A stretch of 7,119 nucleotides of DNA from an uncultured Lachnospiraceae bacterium (GCA_947175285.1 CAMWMM010000253.1:1-7119), one strand, 5' to 3'. Shown: positions 1 to 6,756, counted from the stretch's first letter. Numbers and translations are program-made. The notes: generated by a model from the letters alone, not told the origin.

Positions 1-563
1 AGGAAACCAGATACAAGCATCTGCCTTCCACAACAATCATTTTTATCACACAGGATGATATCTTCGGAAAAGATCTGGCTATGTATACTTTCAGCGAGCG
101 GTGCGAAGAAGTACCGGAATTGTCACTGGAAGCCGGTACGAGTAAGATTTTCCTAAATATGACGAGTAAAAACGGCAGACCGGAACTAATCAGCCTGCTG
201 CAGTACATGAAACACACTACACTGGATAACGAAAATATTACGGTAAAAGATAAACGAATTCTGGATTTAGACAGAATCGTGGGAGAAGTAAAGCAGTCTG
301 AGGAATGGGAGGCGGTGGAAATGAATATCTTTGAACTTGGAGTTGCGCGCGGTGAAGAACGCGGAATCGAAAAAGGTATCGCACAAAATTTAGTCAAAAG
401 CGTAGACTCTGCAATGAAAAATCTGGGCATCGATCTCCAACATGCCTGTGAAGTTCTTGGCGCATCTGTCGAAGAATACGAGAATGCAAAGCAGACGCTT
501 GCTCTGATGGAAAATGTACCTGCCGCTCCAAAAAATACTGATGATACAGACGATGAATTTTAA
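1..563 (+). CDS. Rpn family recombination-promoting nuclease / PD-(D/E)XK putative transposase, C-terminal part (5' end outside window)
   Basis: The reading frame is open from base 3, so the ATG at 81 is internal: the 26 codons before it (with LPSTTIIFITQDDIFGKD) match the family's core strand 'FIxxxDxFGxxLxxYTF'. About 186 residues are visible. The family is about 300 residues, with the PD-(D/E)XK nuclease core in the N-terminal half, so the catalytic residues lie outside and intactness cannot be judged. The charged repeat-like segment ARGEERGIEKGI (345-380) and the short helical tail after it are typical of this family's C-terminus. Known members are transposase-like nucleases linked to RecA-independent recombination (E. 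coli RpnA-E) and are very common and multicopy in Lachnospiraceae. The gene ends at TAA 561-563, followed by a hairpin terminator. No relation to the neighbouring mannosidase is suggested. Family call is confident; activity is not known. Confidence 0.85.
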   Translation, partial: ETRYKHLPSTTIIFITQDDIFGKDLAMYTFSERCEEVPELSLEAGTSKIFLNMTSKNGRPELISLLQYMKHTTLDNENITVKDKRILDLDRIVGEVKQSEEWEAVEMNIFELGVARGEERGIEKGIAQNLVKSVDSAMKNLGIDLQHACEVLGASVEEYENAKQTLALMENVPAAPKNTDDTDDEF

Positions 564-585
564 GCTTGCGCTAGGAAATGTGAGT

Positions 586-615
586 AAAACCCTACCGTCC
601 GGCAGGGTTTTATTT
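586..615. terminator. Bidirectional intrinsic terminator between convergent genes
   Basis: Arms AAAACCCTACC (586-596) and GGCAGGGTTTT (601-611) pair over 11 positions around the 4-base loop GTCC. Read on the minus strand the single imperfect pair becomes a G-U wobble, so the stem is fully paired for the mannosidase transcript. On the plus strand it is one A-C mismatch, followed by TTTTATTT. The A/T outer stem supplies a U-tract in both directions. It lies 22 bases after the transposase stop and directly after the mannosidase stop (614-616), so it plausibly ends both transcripts. Confidence 0.85.
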
Positions 616-3121
616 ACATCCCAATATCATACACCGATTTCACCGAAAACTTCTCCGCATCTCCCTCTAATATCTCTATCCGCCGCTCTTCCGCATTCAT
701 ATCAAAGAAGTTATCCGACAGTTTTACATCCCCGTCCACGCCCTGAATCTCTACATTCTTAGCATAGGCTGCTGATGATATAATTAGTGCATTGCCCTCT
801 TTTTTCCATGACAACTGCGGGTCTTGAAAAGCAAAATGCTTTGGTGCGGTAAAAAGGCATGTATTTCGGGATACTATTTCTCCATCTACGGAAAAAGTGC
901 AGTTTACATAACTTTTTAATTCGTCATAATCTGAGAAATCCAGTTTTTCAAGCCATACGCCATTAAGCGGCGGTATACTGACTTCTTTTTCTCCGGATAA
1001 TAAAATACTGCTGTCCGGCGTACGAAGCTCCCAATGCACCGTTCCCGTTACCGGCTCCATTGTTTCATTCGCTACATGAAGCCTTACGGATTTCTCAATC
1101 GGCGCTGGCTGCTTAATACAATATGGTCTTTCACTCAACTCTCCTATTTCCTCACAGGAAATCATCACCGGAGCAAATACTCTTTTCTCTATGTAATGCA
1201 GGGCTTTCCATCTGCCGTAATAGTCGATGCTTGCCCATGATGCCACAGGCCAGATATCATTCAACTGCCAGACAACGGTTCCCATACATCTGCCCCTGTG
1301 TCTCCTGAAATGTTCGATACCATAACGGATGGCGTCCGCCTGTAAAAGCTGCGAGGTGTAAAGAAGCATCTCAAAACTTTTCGGATAGAGGTATGTCGCC
1401 GACAGATAATCCAAAATCTTACCGTTTGCCGCTCTGTTTCTCTGGTGCATCTCCATCACTCTGGAAAAAATGTTCCTGTCTTCGGGCTCGGTAAACGTTT
1501 CTATCGTTTTCAGACATGGAAATGACTGAAAGCCGAATTCCGACAAATAGCGGAAGTAAAATTTCCGATACTCCGTAAAAGGTTTATTACCATGCCAGAC
1601 ATCCCAGTAATGTGTATCTCCCCTGTTTTCATCCCACGGATTATCATAATTTCCGCCGGATGAAGGTGATGAAGGCCAGTAAAAGGATGCCGGGTCTTCT
1701 TCCTTGAGAATTTTAGGAATAATATATTCGTATAATTTAATATAATCATATTTCTGCTTGATGGAAGGTTTCCATGCTCCGTCCAGTGTCTGTGTCTCCA
1801 TCTCGTTATTGCCGCACCACAGCCCCAGACTGGCATGATGACGGAGCCTTCTGACATTGTCACGAATCTCGGCGCTGACATTTCTTTCAAACTCATCATC
1901 CAGTTCATACTGTGCACAGGCAAACATAAAATCCTGCCACACGATTAAGCCGAGTTCATCACAAATATCATAAAACCAGTCATCGGGATAATATCCGCCG
2001 CCCCATACCCTGATACAATTATGATGTGCCTCTGCGGCATCCTCTAAAAGTTTCCGTGTCCTCTCTTTTGTCACTCGGGAAAGAATATTATCTTCCGGAA
2101 TATAATCCGCACCCATAGCAAAAATTTTTACGCCATTTACTTCATGCGCAAAACATTCTCCCCACTCATCTTTCTCCGTATTCACTGTCATAGTCCGCAG
2201 TCCGATTTTGCGCGTATAAGAATCTAAGACTACTCCCGCCTTATCCTCTAAAATGACCTCTGCCGTATACAAAGGCTGCTTACCGTACCCGTTAGGCCAC
2301 CATCTCTGAGGATTCTCCACTTTTAGCCTGTCCCAGTCCTGTTCCGCACCGGATGCTCCGCCGCAGGCTGAGGACTTTGCTGCAATCTGTACCCCCTTAG
2401 GGTCATACAGCGCCGTTTTTATCACAAGTTCATTTTCTTTTGGTGTATCATCTGAAAAAAGCTCTAGTGTAACATCAAGCGCAACCGTTACTGCCTCTTC
2501 TTTTTCCTCCCATTCTTGTGTTATGTAAACCTGCTCAAAACGAGCCCTCTGACATTCCAAAATAGAAACATCTCTGAAAATACCGGCATCAGGCAGTCTC
2601 GGTCCCCAATCCCATCCAAACATACAGTGTGCCTTTCTAAGGTGCGGGAATCCTTCCATGCTCTCTAAAGAGCCTCCGGTATAAATCTTCTCATTCTCTT
2701 TTGCAATATATTCCGTAGGGGAATATATCTCTACTCTTAGCTGGTTTTCTCCCTCTTTCGCTTCCTCCAGTATGTCAAATTCCCAAATACGGTGCATATT
2801 ATCACAATGTCCGAGATGTATGTCATTTAAATAAATATCAGACAGTGTATCAATGCCCTCAAAACGCAGCAAAAGGCAATCCGCCTGAAGCTGCTCTTTT
2901 TCCAATACGAATGTTGTCCGGAAACAGAAATCCTGCTCCATCAACTTCAGCGCATCCAGTTCATTCATTCTGTAGTACGGATCCGGCATCAGTCCTTTTT
3001 GCAGTAAATTGCCGTAAACAGTGCCCGGAATTTCCACATCTATCCAGTCATTGGCAATATGGTATACATTATCGCCAAGAATTTTCATCTGCCAGTTTTG
3101 ATTTAATTTCGTTTCTTTCAT
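614..3121 (-). CDS. Beta-mannosidase, glycoside hydrolase family 2
   Basis: Predicted to release terminal beta-linked mannose from the non-reducing end of oligosaccharides (EC 3.2.1.25), for example from mannan or N-glycan cores. It has no signal peptide, so it should act in the cytosol on imported sugars. The 835-aa length is normal for the family. The N-terminal jelly-roll domain (about 1-190) includes PGTVYGNLL and KAHCMFGWDWGPRLP (163-177), the latter typical of beta-mannosidases rather than other GH2 enzymes. The Ig-like domain follows, then the TIM barrel from about 320 with RVWGGGYYPDDWFYDICDE (371-389). The probable acid/base is Glu440 in WCGNNE and the probable nucleophile Glu528 in SEFGFQSFP. 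WQLNDIWP (618-625) is also present. All key motifs are intact. The ATG at 3121 has AAAGGAG upstream, but with an unusually long 13-base gap. It is divergent from the DUF1349 gene and ends at a hairpin. Exact substrate is not readable from sequence. Confidence 0.93.
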   Translation of the reverse strand: MKETKLNQNWQMKILGDNVYHIANDWIDVEIPGTVYGNLLQKGLMPDPYYRMNELDALKLMEQDFCFRTTFVLEKEQLQADCLLLRFEGIDTLSDIYLNDIHLGHCDNMHRIWEFDILEEAKEGENQLRVEIYSPTEYIAKENEKIYTGGSLESMEGFPHLRKAHCMFGWDWGPRLPDAGIFRDVSILECQRARFEQVYITQEWEEKEEAVTVALDVTLELFSDDTPKENELVIKTALYDPKGVQIAAKSSACGGASGAEQDWDRLKVENPQRWWPNGYGKQPLYTAEVILEDKAGVVLDSYTRKIGLRTMTVNTEKDEWGECFAHEVNGVKIFAMGADYIPEDNILSRVTKERTRKLLEDAAEAHHNCIRVWGGGYYPDDWFYDICDELGLIVWQDFMFACAQYELDDEFERNVSAEIRDNVRRLRHHASLGLWCGNNEMETQTLDGAWKPSIKQKYDYIKLYEYIIPKILKEEDPASFYWPSSPSSGGNYDNPWDENRGDTHYWDVWHGNKPFTEYRKFYFRYLSEFGFQSFPCLKTIETFTEPEDRNIFSRVMEMHQRNRAANGKILDYLSATYLYPKSFEMLLYTSQLLQADAIRYGIEHFRRHRGRCMGTVVWQLNDIWPVASWASIDYYGRWKALHYIEKRVFAPVMISCEEIGELSERPYCIKQPAPIEKSVRLHVANETMEPVTGTVHWELRTPDSSILLSGEKEVSIPPLNGVWLEKLDFSDYDELKSYVNCTFSVDGEIVSRNTCLFTAPKHFAFQDPQLSWKKEGNALIISSAAYAKNVEIQGVDGDVKLSDNFFDMNAEERRIEILEGDAEKFSVKSVYDIGM

Positions 3122-3127
3122 TTTATC

Positions 3128-3139
3128 AGGAGCGCTCCT
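3128..3139. repeat. Perfect 12-bp palindrome overlapping the mannosidase ribosome binding site
   Basis: AGGAGCGCTCCT is its own reverse complement. On the minus strand it overlaps the only Shine-Dalgarno-like sequence (AAAGGAG, plus-strand 3135-3141) of the mannosidase, 7 to 18 bases before its ATG. It could be a protein-binding site or a very small RNA hairpin affecting initiation; chance is also possible. Confidence 0.4.
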
Positions 3140-3162
3140 TTCGCGGTGTATAAACTCTACTT

Positions 3163-3191
3163 TTTATACCATAACACAATAAGCTTGTGAT
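3163..3191 (-). promoter_or_regulatory. Probable promoter of the beta-mannosidase gene (extended -10)
   Basis: On the minus strand the sequence TGGTATAAA (plus 3163-3171) is an extended -10 element (TG-n-TATAAA). No good -35 hexamer lies 16-19 bases upstream (about 3186-3191 reads ATCACA), which is tolerable with an extended -10. Transcription would start near 3156, giving a leader of about 35 bases containing the ribosome binding site and the 3128-3139 palindrome. Confidence 0.55.
3175..3189. promoter_or_regulatory. Possible operator: inverted repeat between divergent promoters
   Basis: The arms CACAA (3175-3179) and TTGTG (3185-3189) form an inverted repeat with a 5-base centre. It sits over the upstream part of the leftward promoter and abuts the -35 of the rightward one (3191). 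That is a position from which one regulator could affect both genes. The arms are short and no known family's operator is recognised, so this is suggestive only. Confidence 0.3.
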
Positions 3192-3219
3192 TGAAAGAAG
3201 AATTCTTTTTTGCTATACT
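3191..3219 (+). promoter_or_regulatory. Promoter of the DUF1349 gene
   Basis: TTGAAA (3191-3196) and TATACT (3214-3219) are separated by exactly 17 bases, and TG at 3211-3212 makes the -10 an extended one. This is a near-consensus housekeeping sigma promoter. The start would be near 3226, which supports initiation at the ATG at 3254 rather than at an upstream GTG. Confidence 0.75.
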
Positions 3220-3253
3220 TTGAAAAAAGAACGTGAAGGGACGGAGCCGGAAA

Positions 3254-3853
3254 ATGGACTTAACAAAATTCAAATGGACAAGAGAGCCGGAAAGCTGCAA
3301 AATAAACCATGACACGATTGAGGTTGTTACAAAGCCCCATACGGATTTATGGCAGAGAACCTATTATCATTTTCAAAACGATAACGCACCTGTTTTCCAG
3401 ATGGAAACAGAAGAAAAATATTTTAGTTTTATCGTTAAAACGGATTTTGAAGAAAGCCATCACCGCTTCGACCAGTGCGGTATTGTGATGTACTTAGACA
3501 GCGAAAACTGGTTGAAAGGCTCTATTGAATATGAAAATGATAAATACCAGCATTTAGGAAGCGTAGTGACTAATAATGGATATTCTGACTGGGCAACAAC
3601 AGTTATAGATGCTTCCGTGAAATCAATGTGGTATCGTTTCAGCCGGAGAGAGGACGATTACTGTATCGAATGTTCGTCTGACGGCATAACATTCAATCAA
3701 ATGCGAATCTGCCATATGCATAACGGAAAAGGAAAAATCAGCTTCGGCATCTATGCCTGCTCACCGGAAGATTCTTCGTTTAAAGCAGTCTTTTCCCATA
3801 TGCAGATGCTGGATTGTCAATGGCAGGCGCACGACGGACAGCAGCCTGATTAG
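3254..3853 (+). CDS. DUF1349 domain-containing protein (ConA-like beta-sandwich)
   Basis: The 199-aa protein fits the DUF1349 family along its whole length. Recognisable segments are DLWQRTYYHF (31-40), FDQCGIVMYLDSENWLKGS (72-90), LGSVVTNNGYSDW (101-113) and FGIYACSP (164-171). Family members fold as a concanavalin A-like lectin/glucanase beta-sandwich of about 190-200 residues. Most are uncharacterised; by fold they may bind or act on carbohydrate. There is no signal peptide or membrane segment, so it is cytosolic. The start chosen is ATG 3254, which has GGAG at 3243-3246 with a 7-base gap. A GTG at 3233 would add seven residues but lies only about 7 bases after the predicted transcription start and has no ribosome binding site. 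It is divergent from the beta-mannosidase and 25 bases ahead of the small membrane protein gene. Family is confident; function is not known. Confidence 0.85.
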   Translation: MDLTKFKWTREPESCKINHDTIEVVTKPHTDLWQRTYYHFQNDNAPVFQMETEEKYFSFIVKTDFEESHHRFDQCGIVMYLDSENWLKGSIEYENDKYQHLGSVVTNNGYSDWATTVIDASVKSMWYRFSRREDDYCIECSSDGITFNQMRICHMHNGKGKISFGIYACSPEDSSFKAVFSHMQMLDCQWQAHDGQQPD

Positions 3854-3878
3854 AACCGTCAATGAAAAGGAGTAGATT

Positions 3879-4130
3879 ATGGAAGAAAAGAAAAAAAGAA
3901 CGCCAAAACAAATTGCCGCTCTTATTTGTGTGATAATTCTGGTTGGTATGTATCTGCTTACCCTCATTGTCGCCTGTCTTGATTTTCCGGGCGCAGGCAA
4001 CTGGTTTGCCGCCTGTTTATTTGCCACAATCGGTCTGCCAATCCTGCTTTGGATCTATCTCTGGCTTTACAGGCTTATGAAAGACAAACGAGTAATAGAC
4101 CTGGAACAAAACGATTCCGATAACCTATGA
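3879..4130 (+). CDS. Small two-helix membrane protein, function unknown
   Basis: This 83-aa protein is real by its signals: AAAAGGAG (3865-3872) lies 6 bases before the ATG, and the gene follows the DUF1349 stop by 25 bases, so the two are probably co-transcribed. After a lysine/arginine-rich start (MEEKKKRTPKQ) come two hydrophobic segments, about residues 12-33 and 42-65. They are separated by DFPGAGNW, and a charged tail (KDKRVIDLEQNDSDNL) follows. The positive-inside pattern suggests a hairpin with both ends in the cytosol. I do not recognise a named family. The 3' end overlaps the convergent ABC permease gene by 6 bases. It could be an accessory to the DUF1349 protein, but nothing in the sequence proves this. 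Confidence 0.75.
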   Translation: MEEKKKRTPKQIAALICVIILVGMYLLTLIVACLDFPGAGNWFAACLFATIGLPILLWIYLWLYRLMKDKRVIDLEQNDSDNL

Positions 4131-4826
4131 CAAGCCGCATTTTTTATAAGCGAACAGGAAACAGATAAGCGCTATAGCCATATTAAGCAGAATCATTGTC
4201 ACATTTTCCGCCTGCACTAATGCTGTCATCCCATCACCCAATCGGTTCAGCAAAATACTGATTTGTTCCGAATAGGTAAATTTTGCTGCTTTTTTAATCG
4301 TTTCATTAAACATGGACAGCATGGGCAGGAAGGCAAATACCATCATAGCAGGCACGCCTATGGAAGTTGCCATCATCTGCGTTCTGCTCCATGTGCCGAT
4401 TGCCGCCCCTATCAATAACGAAGCTATGATACCCGTTGCCATAATCAGAAGAAAAGCTGCAAACATCTTTCCCTGATACTCTCCGACTATGGCAAAAACG
4501 CAGGAACCTGCCATACATATCAGCCATATATAACTTCCCGTACCAAACAGATATTCCGACGGTTTTACATCCGACATTAACAGGACTTTCAGCGTCCCGT
4601 TTTCTTTCTCTTCCGAAATGATGGATGACATGACGATAAGCGGAGCCATTCCGATATACATAGCCGCAAATAATTTTACAAAAAAATGATCCGGCATATC
4701 TTCCATCACTACCGCATTCTCCATAATACACACCATAAGCGGAAACATTATAAACTGAATCAAAATCGCCTTATTCTTAAAAGTATCCTTTATCTGTTTC
4801 CAGAATACCGCTTCTATATTTCTCAT
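4125..4826 (-). CDS. ABC-2 type transporter permease
   Basis: Membrane subunit of the ABC transporter whose ATPase lies just upstream on the same strand (28-base gap). The 233 residues hold about six hydrophobic segments (roughly 20-36, 52-70, 95-115, 121-143, 153-172, 208-227). Between segments 2 and 3 lies SEEKENGTLKVLLMSDVKPSEYLFG (71-95), the cytoplasmic coupling helix hallmark of ABC-2 permeases of the drug/antibiotic/lantibiotic export type. The start chosen is ATG 4826, with AGG 9 bases upstream. A TTG at 4832 would add two residues but crowds the ribosome binding site. It is the last gene of the LytTR-DUF3021-ATPase-permease operon. No hairpin terminator follows; the gene runs 6 bases into the convergent small membrane protein gene. 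Cargo is unknown; export is more likely than import because there is no binding protein and the family exports. Confidence 0.88.
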   Translation of the reverse strand: MRNIEAVFWKQIKDTFKNKAILIQFIMFPLMVCIMENAVVMEDMPDHFFVKLFAAMYIGMAPLIVMSSIISEEKENGTLKVLLMSDVKPSEYLFGTGSYIWLICMAGSCVFAIVGEYQGKMFAAFLLIMATGIIASLLIGAAIGTWSRTQMMATSIGVPAMMVFAFLPMLSMFNETIKKAAKFTYSEQISILLNRLGDGMTALVQAENVTMILLNMAIALICFLFAYKKCGLS

Positions 4827-4854
4827 AACCAAAATCCTGCCTTTCTTTTTTTAA

Positions 4855-5715
4855 CTATACTAAACTTCTGCCTGTCAGTTCCATAAAAACAGTTTCCAAA
4901 TTCGGTTCCGTGGAATGAATGGTTTCTATCATGCCCTGTTCCAGATATTCCCTGACTGCCTCCGCCGCCGAACGCTCATTTCCCATTTCCAGGCACCTGC
5001 CGTCATAGAGACGGATTTTCAGCTTGTTCTGATGATTATATTTCCGGCATATTTCTTTCGGTTCCCCGTATTCCACGATTTTTCCCTCATGTAATAACGC
5101 CACGTGCTGACATAATTTTTCTGCCTCCGCCATATTGTGAGTTGTCAAAAATATGGTCGTTCCCTTAGCCTGCTCCTCCAAAATCATCTCATGGATACGA
5201 CTCGTTGTGGCAGGGTCAAGCCCGCTTGTCGGCTCATCCAGAAATAAAATAGCAGGCTCATTTAACACTGCTCTTGCAAAAGAAAGTCTTCCGCGCATTC
5301 CTTTTGATAATTTTTCCGCTGGACGCTTTTCCGCTTCCGATAAGCCGACTTTCTCCAACACTTCATGAATCCTGTTCTCTGAAATGCCGTAGATTTTCGT
5401 AAACATTTTCAAATTGTCATAACAGGATAAGCGTCCGTATAATCCCAGACCATCCATCATCATCCCAATTCTGCGGTACTCGCTGCCGCGCAGTCCGACC
5501 GCATTTTTACCGTTCGTTACAGCGTTTCCCTCTGTCGGCTTTAACTGTCCTGTAACAATCTTAATCAAAGTTGTTTTACCTGCTCCCGATGGCCCTAACA
5601 ACCCGAAAATCTCTCCTTTTTCAATTGTCAGGGAAATATCCTTTAATACCTCATGATTCCCGAATTTTTGTACAATACCGGTCAATTCTACCATTGAATT
5701 CATTTTCAAACCCAT
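4855..5715 (-). CDS. ABC transporter ATP-binding protein (ABC-2 export type)
   Basis: Energises the adjacent permease by ATP hydrolysis at the cytoplasmic face. In 286 residues it shows Walker A GPSGAGKT (41-48), signature LSKGM (136-140), Walker B ILFLDEP (156-162), D-loop SGLD (164-167) and the switch histidine His193 in TTHNM. The Q-loop position reads IGMMMDGLGLYGRLS, with Asp88 where glutamine is usual, and the signature is LSKGM rather than LSGGQ. I recall both from the DrrA/CcmA-like branch of Firmicutes exporters, so they need not mean loss of activity. The C-terminal PNLETVFMELTG is typical of that branch. The start is uncertain: ATG 5715 (AGGA 9 bases upstream), TTG 5709 (AAAGGA 5 bases upstream) or ATG 5703 (AAAGGA 11 bases upstream). 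The gene sits 21 bases after DUF3021. Substrate is unknown. Confidence 0.93.
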   Translation of the reverse strand: MGLKMNSMVELTGIVQKFGNHEVLKDISLTIEKGEIFGLLGPSGAGKTTLIKIVTGQLKPTEGNAVTNGKNAVGLRGSEYRRIGMMMDGLGLYGRLSCYDNLKMFTKIYGISENRIHEVLEKVGLSEAEKRPAEKLSKGMRGRLSFARAVLNEPAILFLDEPTSGLDPATTSRIHEMILEEQAKGTTIFLTTHNMAEAEKLCQHVALLHEGKIVEYGEPKEICRKYNHQNKLKIRLYDGRCLEMGNERSAAEAVREYLEQGMIETIHSTEPNLETVFMELTGRSLV

Positions 5716-5736
5716 CCTTTCTCATCCTGCAGCTTC

Positions 5737-6219
5737 CTAATTTTCATTCTGTTCTTCCCTCTTTAATCGCTCCAGCGCCTCTTCCATTCTCTGATTTTCA
5801 ACTCTCGTCTTAATGACAGTAACCGCAAGGCTTACCATAAAACAAATGCCAAAACTAAGAAGAAACATTACCCAGGGCAGCCACATATCCGTCGGGAACC
5901 ATCCAAAGGCGACAATAAAAACCGCCGTAATCACCACTTCCGCTATCACCATACAGACGGTTCTGAGCGGGAGTGTCATATTTTTAATAAATGTCTCTGT
6001 AAAAAACACAAATCTGTTTGCAACCGTACAAGCGGAAGCTAACAAAAACTGTATCATGACGGGAACCGACAGTCCTTCTTTTCCAAGAGCGAACATCGTG
6101 GAATACGCCTTCGCATCCTCCCCGAACAGTACGCAAAATACATTTAAAATACATATTGTTATGCCGAAAATCATAAAGACCTGTCCTAGATAATCAAAAA
6201 TCGTTTTTCTTTCTTCCAC
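5737..6219 (-). CDS. DUF3021 family membrane protein, probable partner of the LytTR regulator
   Basis: A 160-aa protein with four predicted membrane helices (about 11-32, 52-73, 85-106, 112-136) and a charged, probably coiled-coil cytoplasmic tail (ENQRMEEALERLKREEQ). This matches DUF3021, a family regularly encoded next to LytTR regulators in Firmicutes. In streptococcal LytTR systems such as HdrRM and BrsRM the membrane partner holds the regulator inactive; a similar role here is inferred, not shown. The start chosen is GTG 6219, one base after the LytTR stop, with AAAGGAG (6232-6238) inside the end of the LytTR gene at a longish 12-base gap. This implies translational coupling. A GTG at 6246 would lengthen it by nine residues but has no clear ribosome binding site. 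The ABC genes follow directly. Confidence 0.8.
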   Translation of the reverse strand: MEERKTIFDYLGQVFMIFGITICILNVFCVLFGEDAKAYSTMFALGKEGLSVPVMIQFLLASACTVANRFVFFTETFIKNMTLPLRTVCMVIAEVVITAVFIVAFGWFPTDMWLPWVMFLLSFGICFMVSLAVTVIKTRVENQRMEEALERLKREEQNEN

Positions 6220-6220
6220 T

Positions 6221-6700
6221 TTATAATGTCTCTCCTTTCCCGTCACGCAGACTATGTCCGTTCTTCAATCCCAGTCTGATTTTCAATTCTTCTGCGTATT
6301 GTCTGGAAACCATAATCTGTTCTCCGTTTTCTAACGTCACCTTAATTCTTCTATTCAAATCGGCTTTCATCGACTGCATATATTTCAACTGCAATAAACA
6401 GGATTTGCTCACACGGAAAAAACCGCAGTTTTCCAACTGCTGCTCCAACTCATACAGCTTAAAATCGGATTCATAGACATTCTCTTTCGTATAAACAAAC
6501 GTCTTTCTGTCTACAGCCTCAACGTATACGACTTTGGAAACGTCCAGAAAATAAATTTCATTATCCTTTGTCACGGTCAATTGTTTTTTCAGAATGCGAA
6601 GCATGGCGAGCATTCTCTCTATCTCCGGCGTCAGTTCTTTGCAGGAAATACTAATATGTGTATCTTCTATATTTTCATCAACGTTGATTTCTATCTTCAA
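6221..6700 (-). CDS. LytTR domain DNA-binding transcriptional regulator without receiver domain
   Basis: Sequence-specific DNA-binding protein of 159 aa. The C-terminal LytTR domain (about 45-143) is recognisable from IYFLDVSKVVYVEAVDRKT (49-67), the segment LEQQLENCGFFRVSKSCLL (85-103) and GEQIMVSRQYAEELK (126-140). The N-terminal 44 residues are a short strand plus helix and are too small for a phosphoacceptor domain, so control is not by a histidine kinase in the usual way. The start chosen is TTG 6700, which has AAAGGAGG 7 bases upstream, a textbook site. An upstream ATG at 6733 would add 11 residues (including GGGG encoded by that very site) and overlaps the predicted -10, so it is unlikely. 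First gene of the operon with DUF3021 and the ABC transporter, and its likely regulator, possibly also of itself. Confidence 0.9.
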   Translation of the reverse strand: MKIEINVDENIEDTHISISCKELTPEIERMLAMLRILKKQLTVTKDNEIYFLDVSKVVYVEAVDRKTFVYTKENVYESDFKLYELEQQLENCGFFRVSKSCLLQLKYMQSMKADLNRRIKVTLENGEQIMVSRQYAEELKIRLGLKNGHSLRDGKGETL

Positions 6701-6728
6701 ACCGCCGCCTCCTTTCTTTTCAGAACAT

Positions 6729-6756
6729 ATCATACTTTACACCGACTTACAAGCAA
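6729..6756 (-). promoter_or_regulatory. Promoter of the LytTR-DUF3021-ABC operon
   Basis: On the minus strand TTGCTT (plus 6751-6756) and TATGAT (plus 6729-6734) are 16 bases apart, a reasonable housekeeping promoter. Transcription would begin near 6722, leaving a short leader with the AAAGGAGG site before the TTG at 6700. The -10 overlaps the alternative ATG at 6733, which argues against that start. LytTR proteins usually bind paired direct repeats upstream of such promoters. I could not identify a convincing pair, only weak ACAAG repeats at plus 6749-6753 and 6764-6768. Confidence 0.55.

Noticed and set aside
1..563. Transposase fragment as evidence of a mobile element boundary
   Set aside because: The gene is cut by the window edge rather than demonstrably broken; no terminal inverted repeats or target duplications are visible near its 3' end.
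1490..1503. Catabolite-responsive-element-like sequence GGTAAACGTTTCTA
   Set aside because: It mismatches the cre consensus at both ends and lies deep inside the mannosidase coding region, far from its promoter.
1510..1923. Open frame of 137 codons on the same strand as the mannosidase
   Set aside because: It lies wholly inside the mannosidase gene in another frame, over its catalytic domain, and its translation resembles no protein.
2845..3153. Open frame on the plus strand antisense to the mannosidase 5' end
   Set aside because: It is a shadow of the GH2 gene with low-complexity translation and no ribosome binding site.
3233..3253. GTG start at 3233 adding seven residues to the DUF1349 protein
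   Set aside because: It lies about 7 bases after the predicted transcription start and lacks a ribosome binding site, whereas ATG 3254 has GGAG 7 bases upstream.
5813..6193. Open frame of 126 codons on the plus strand opposite DUF3021
   Set aside because: It is the antisense of a well-supported membrane protein gene, with no promoter or ribosome binding site.
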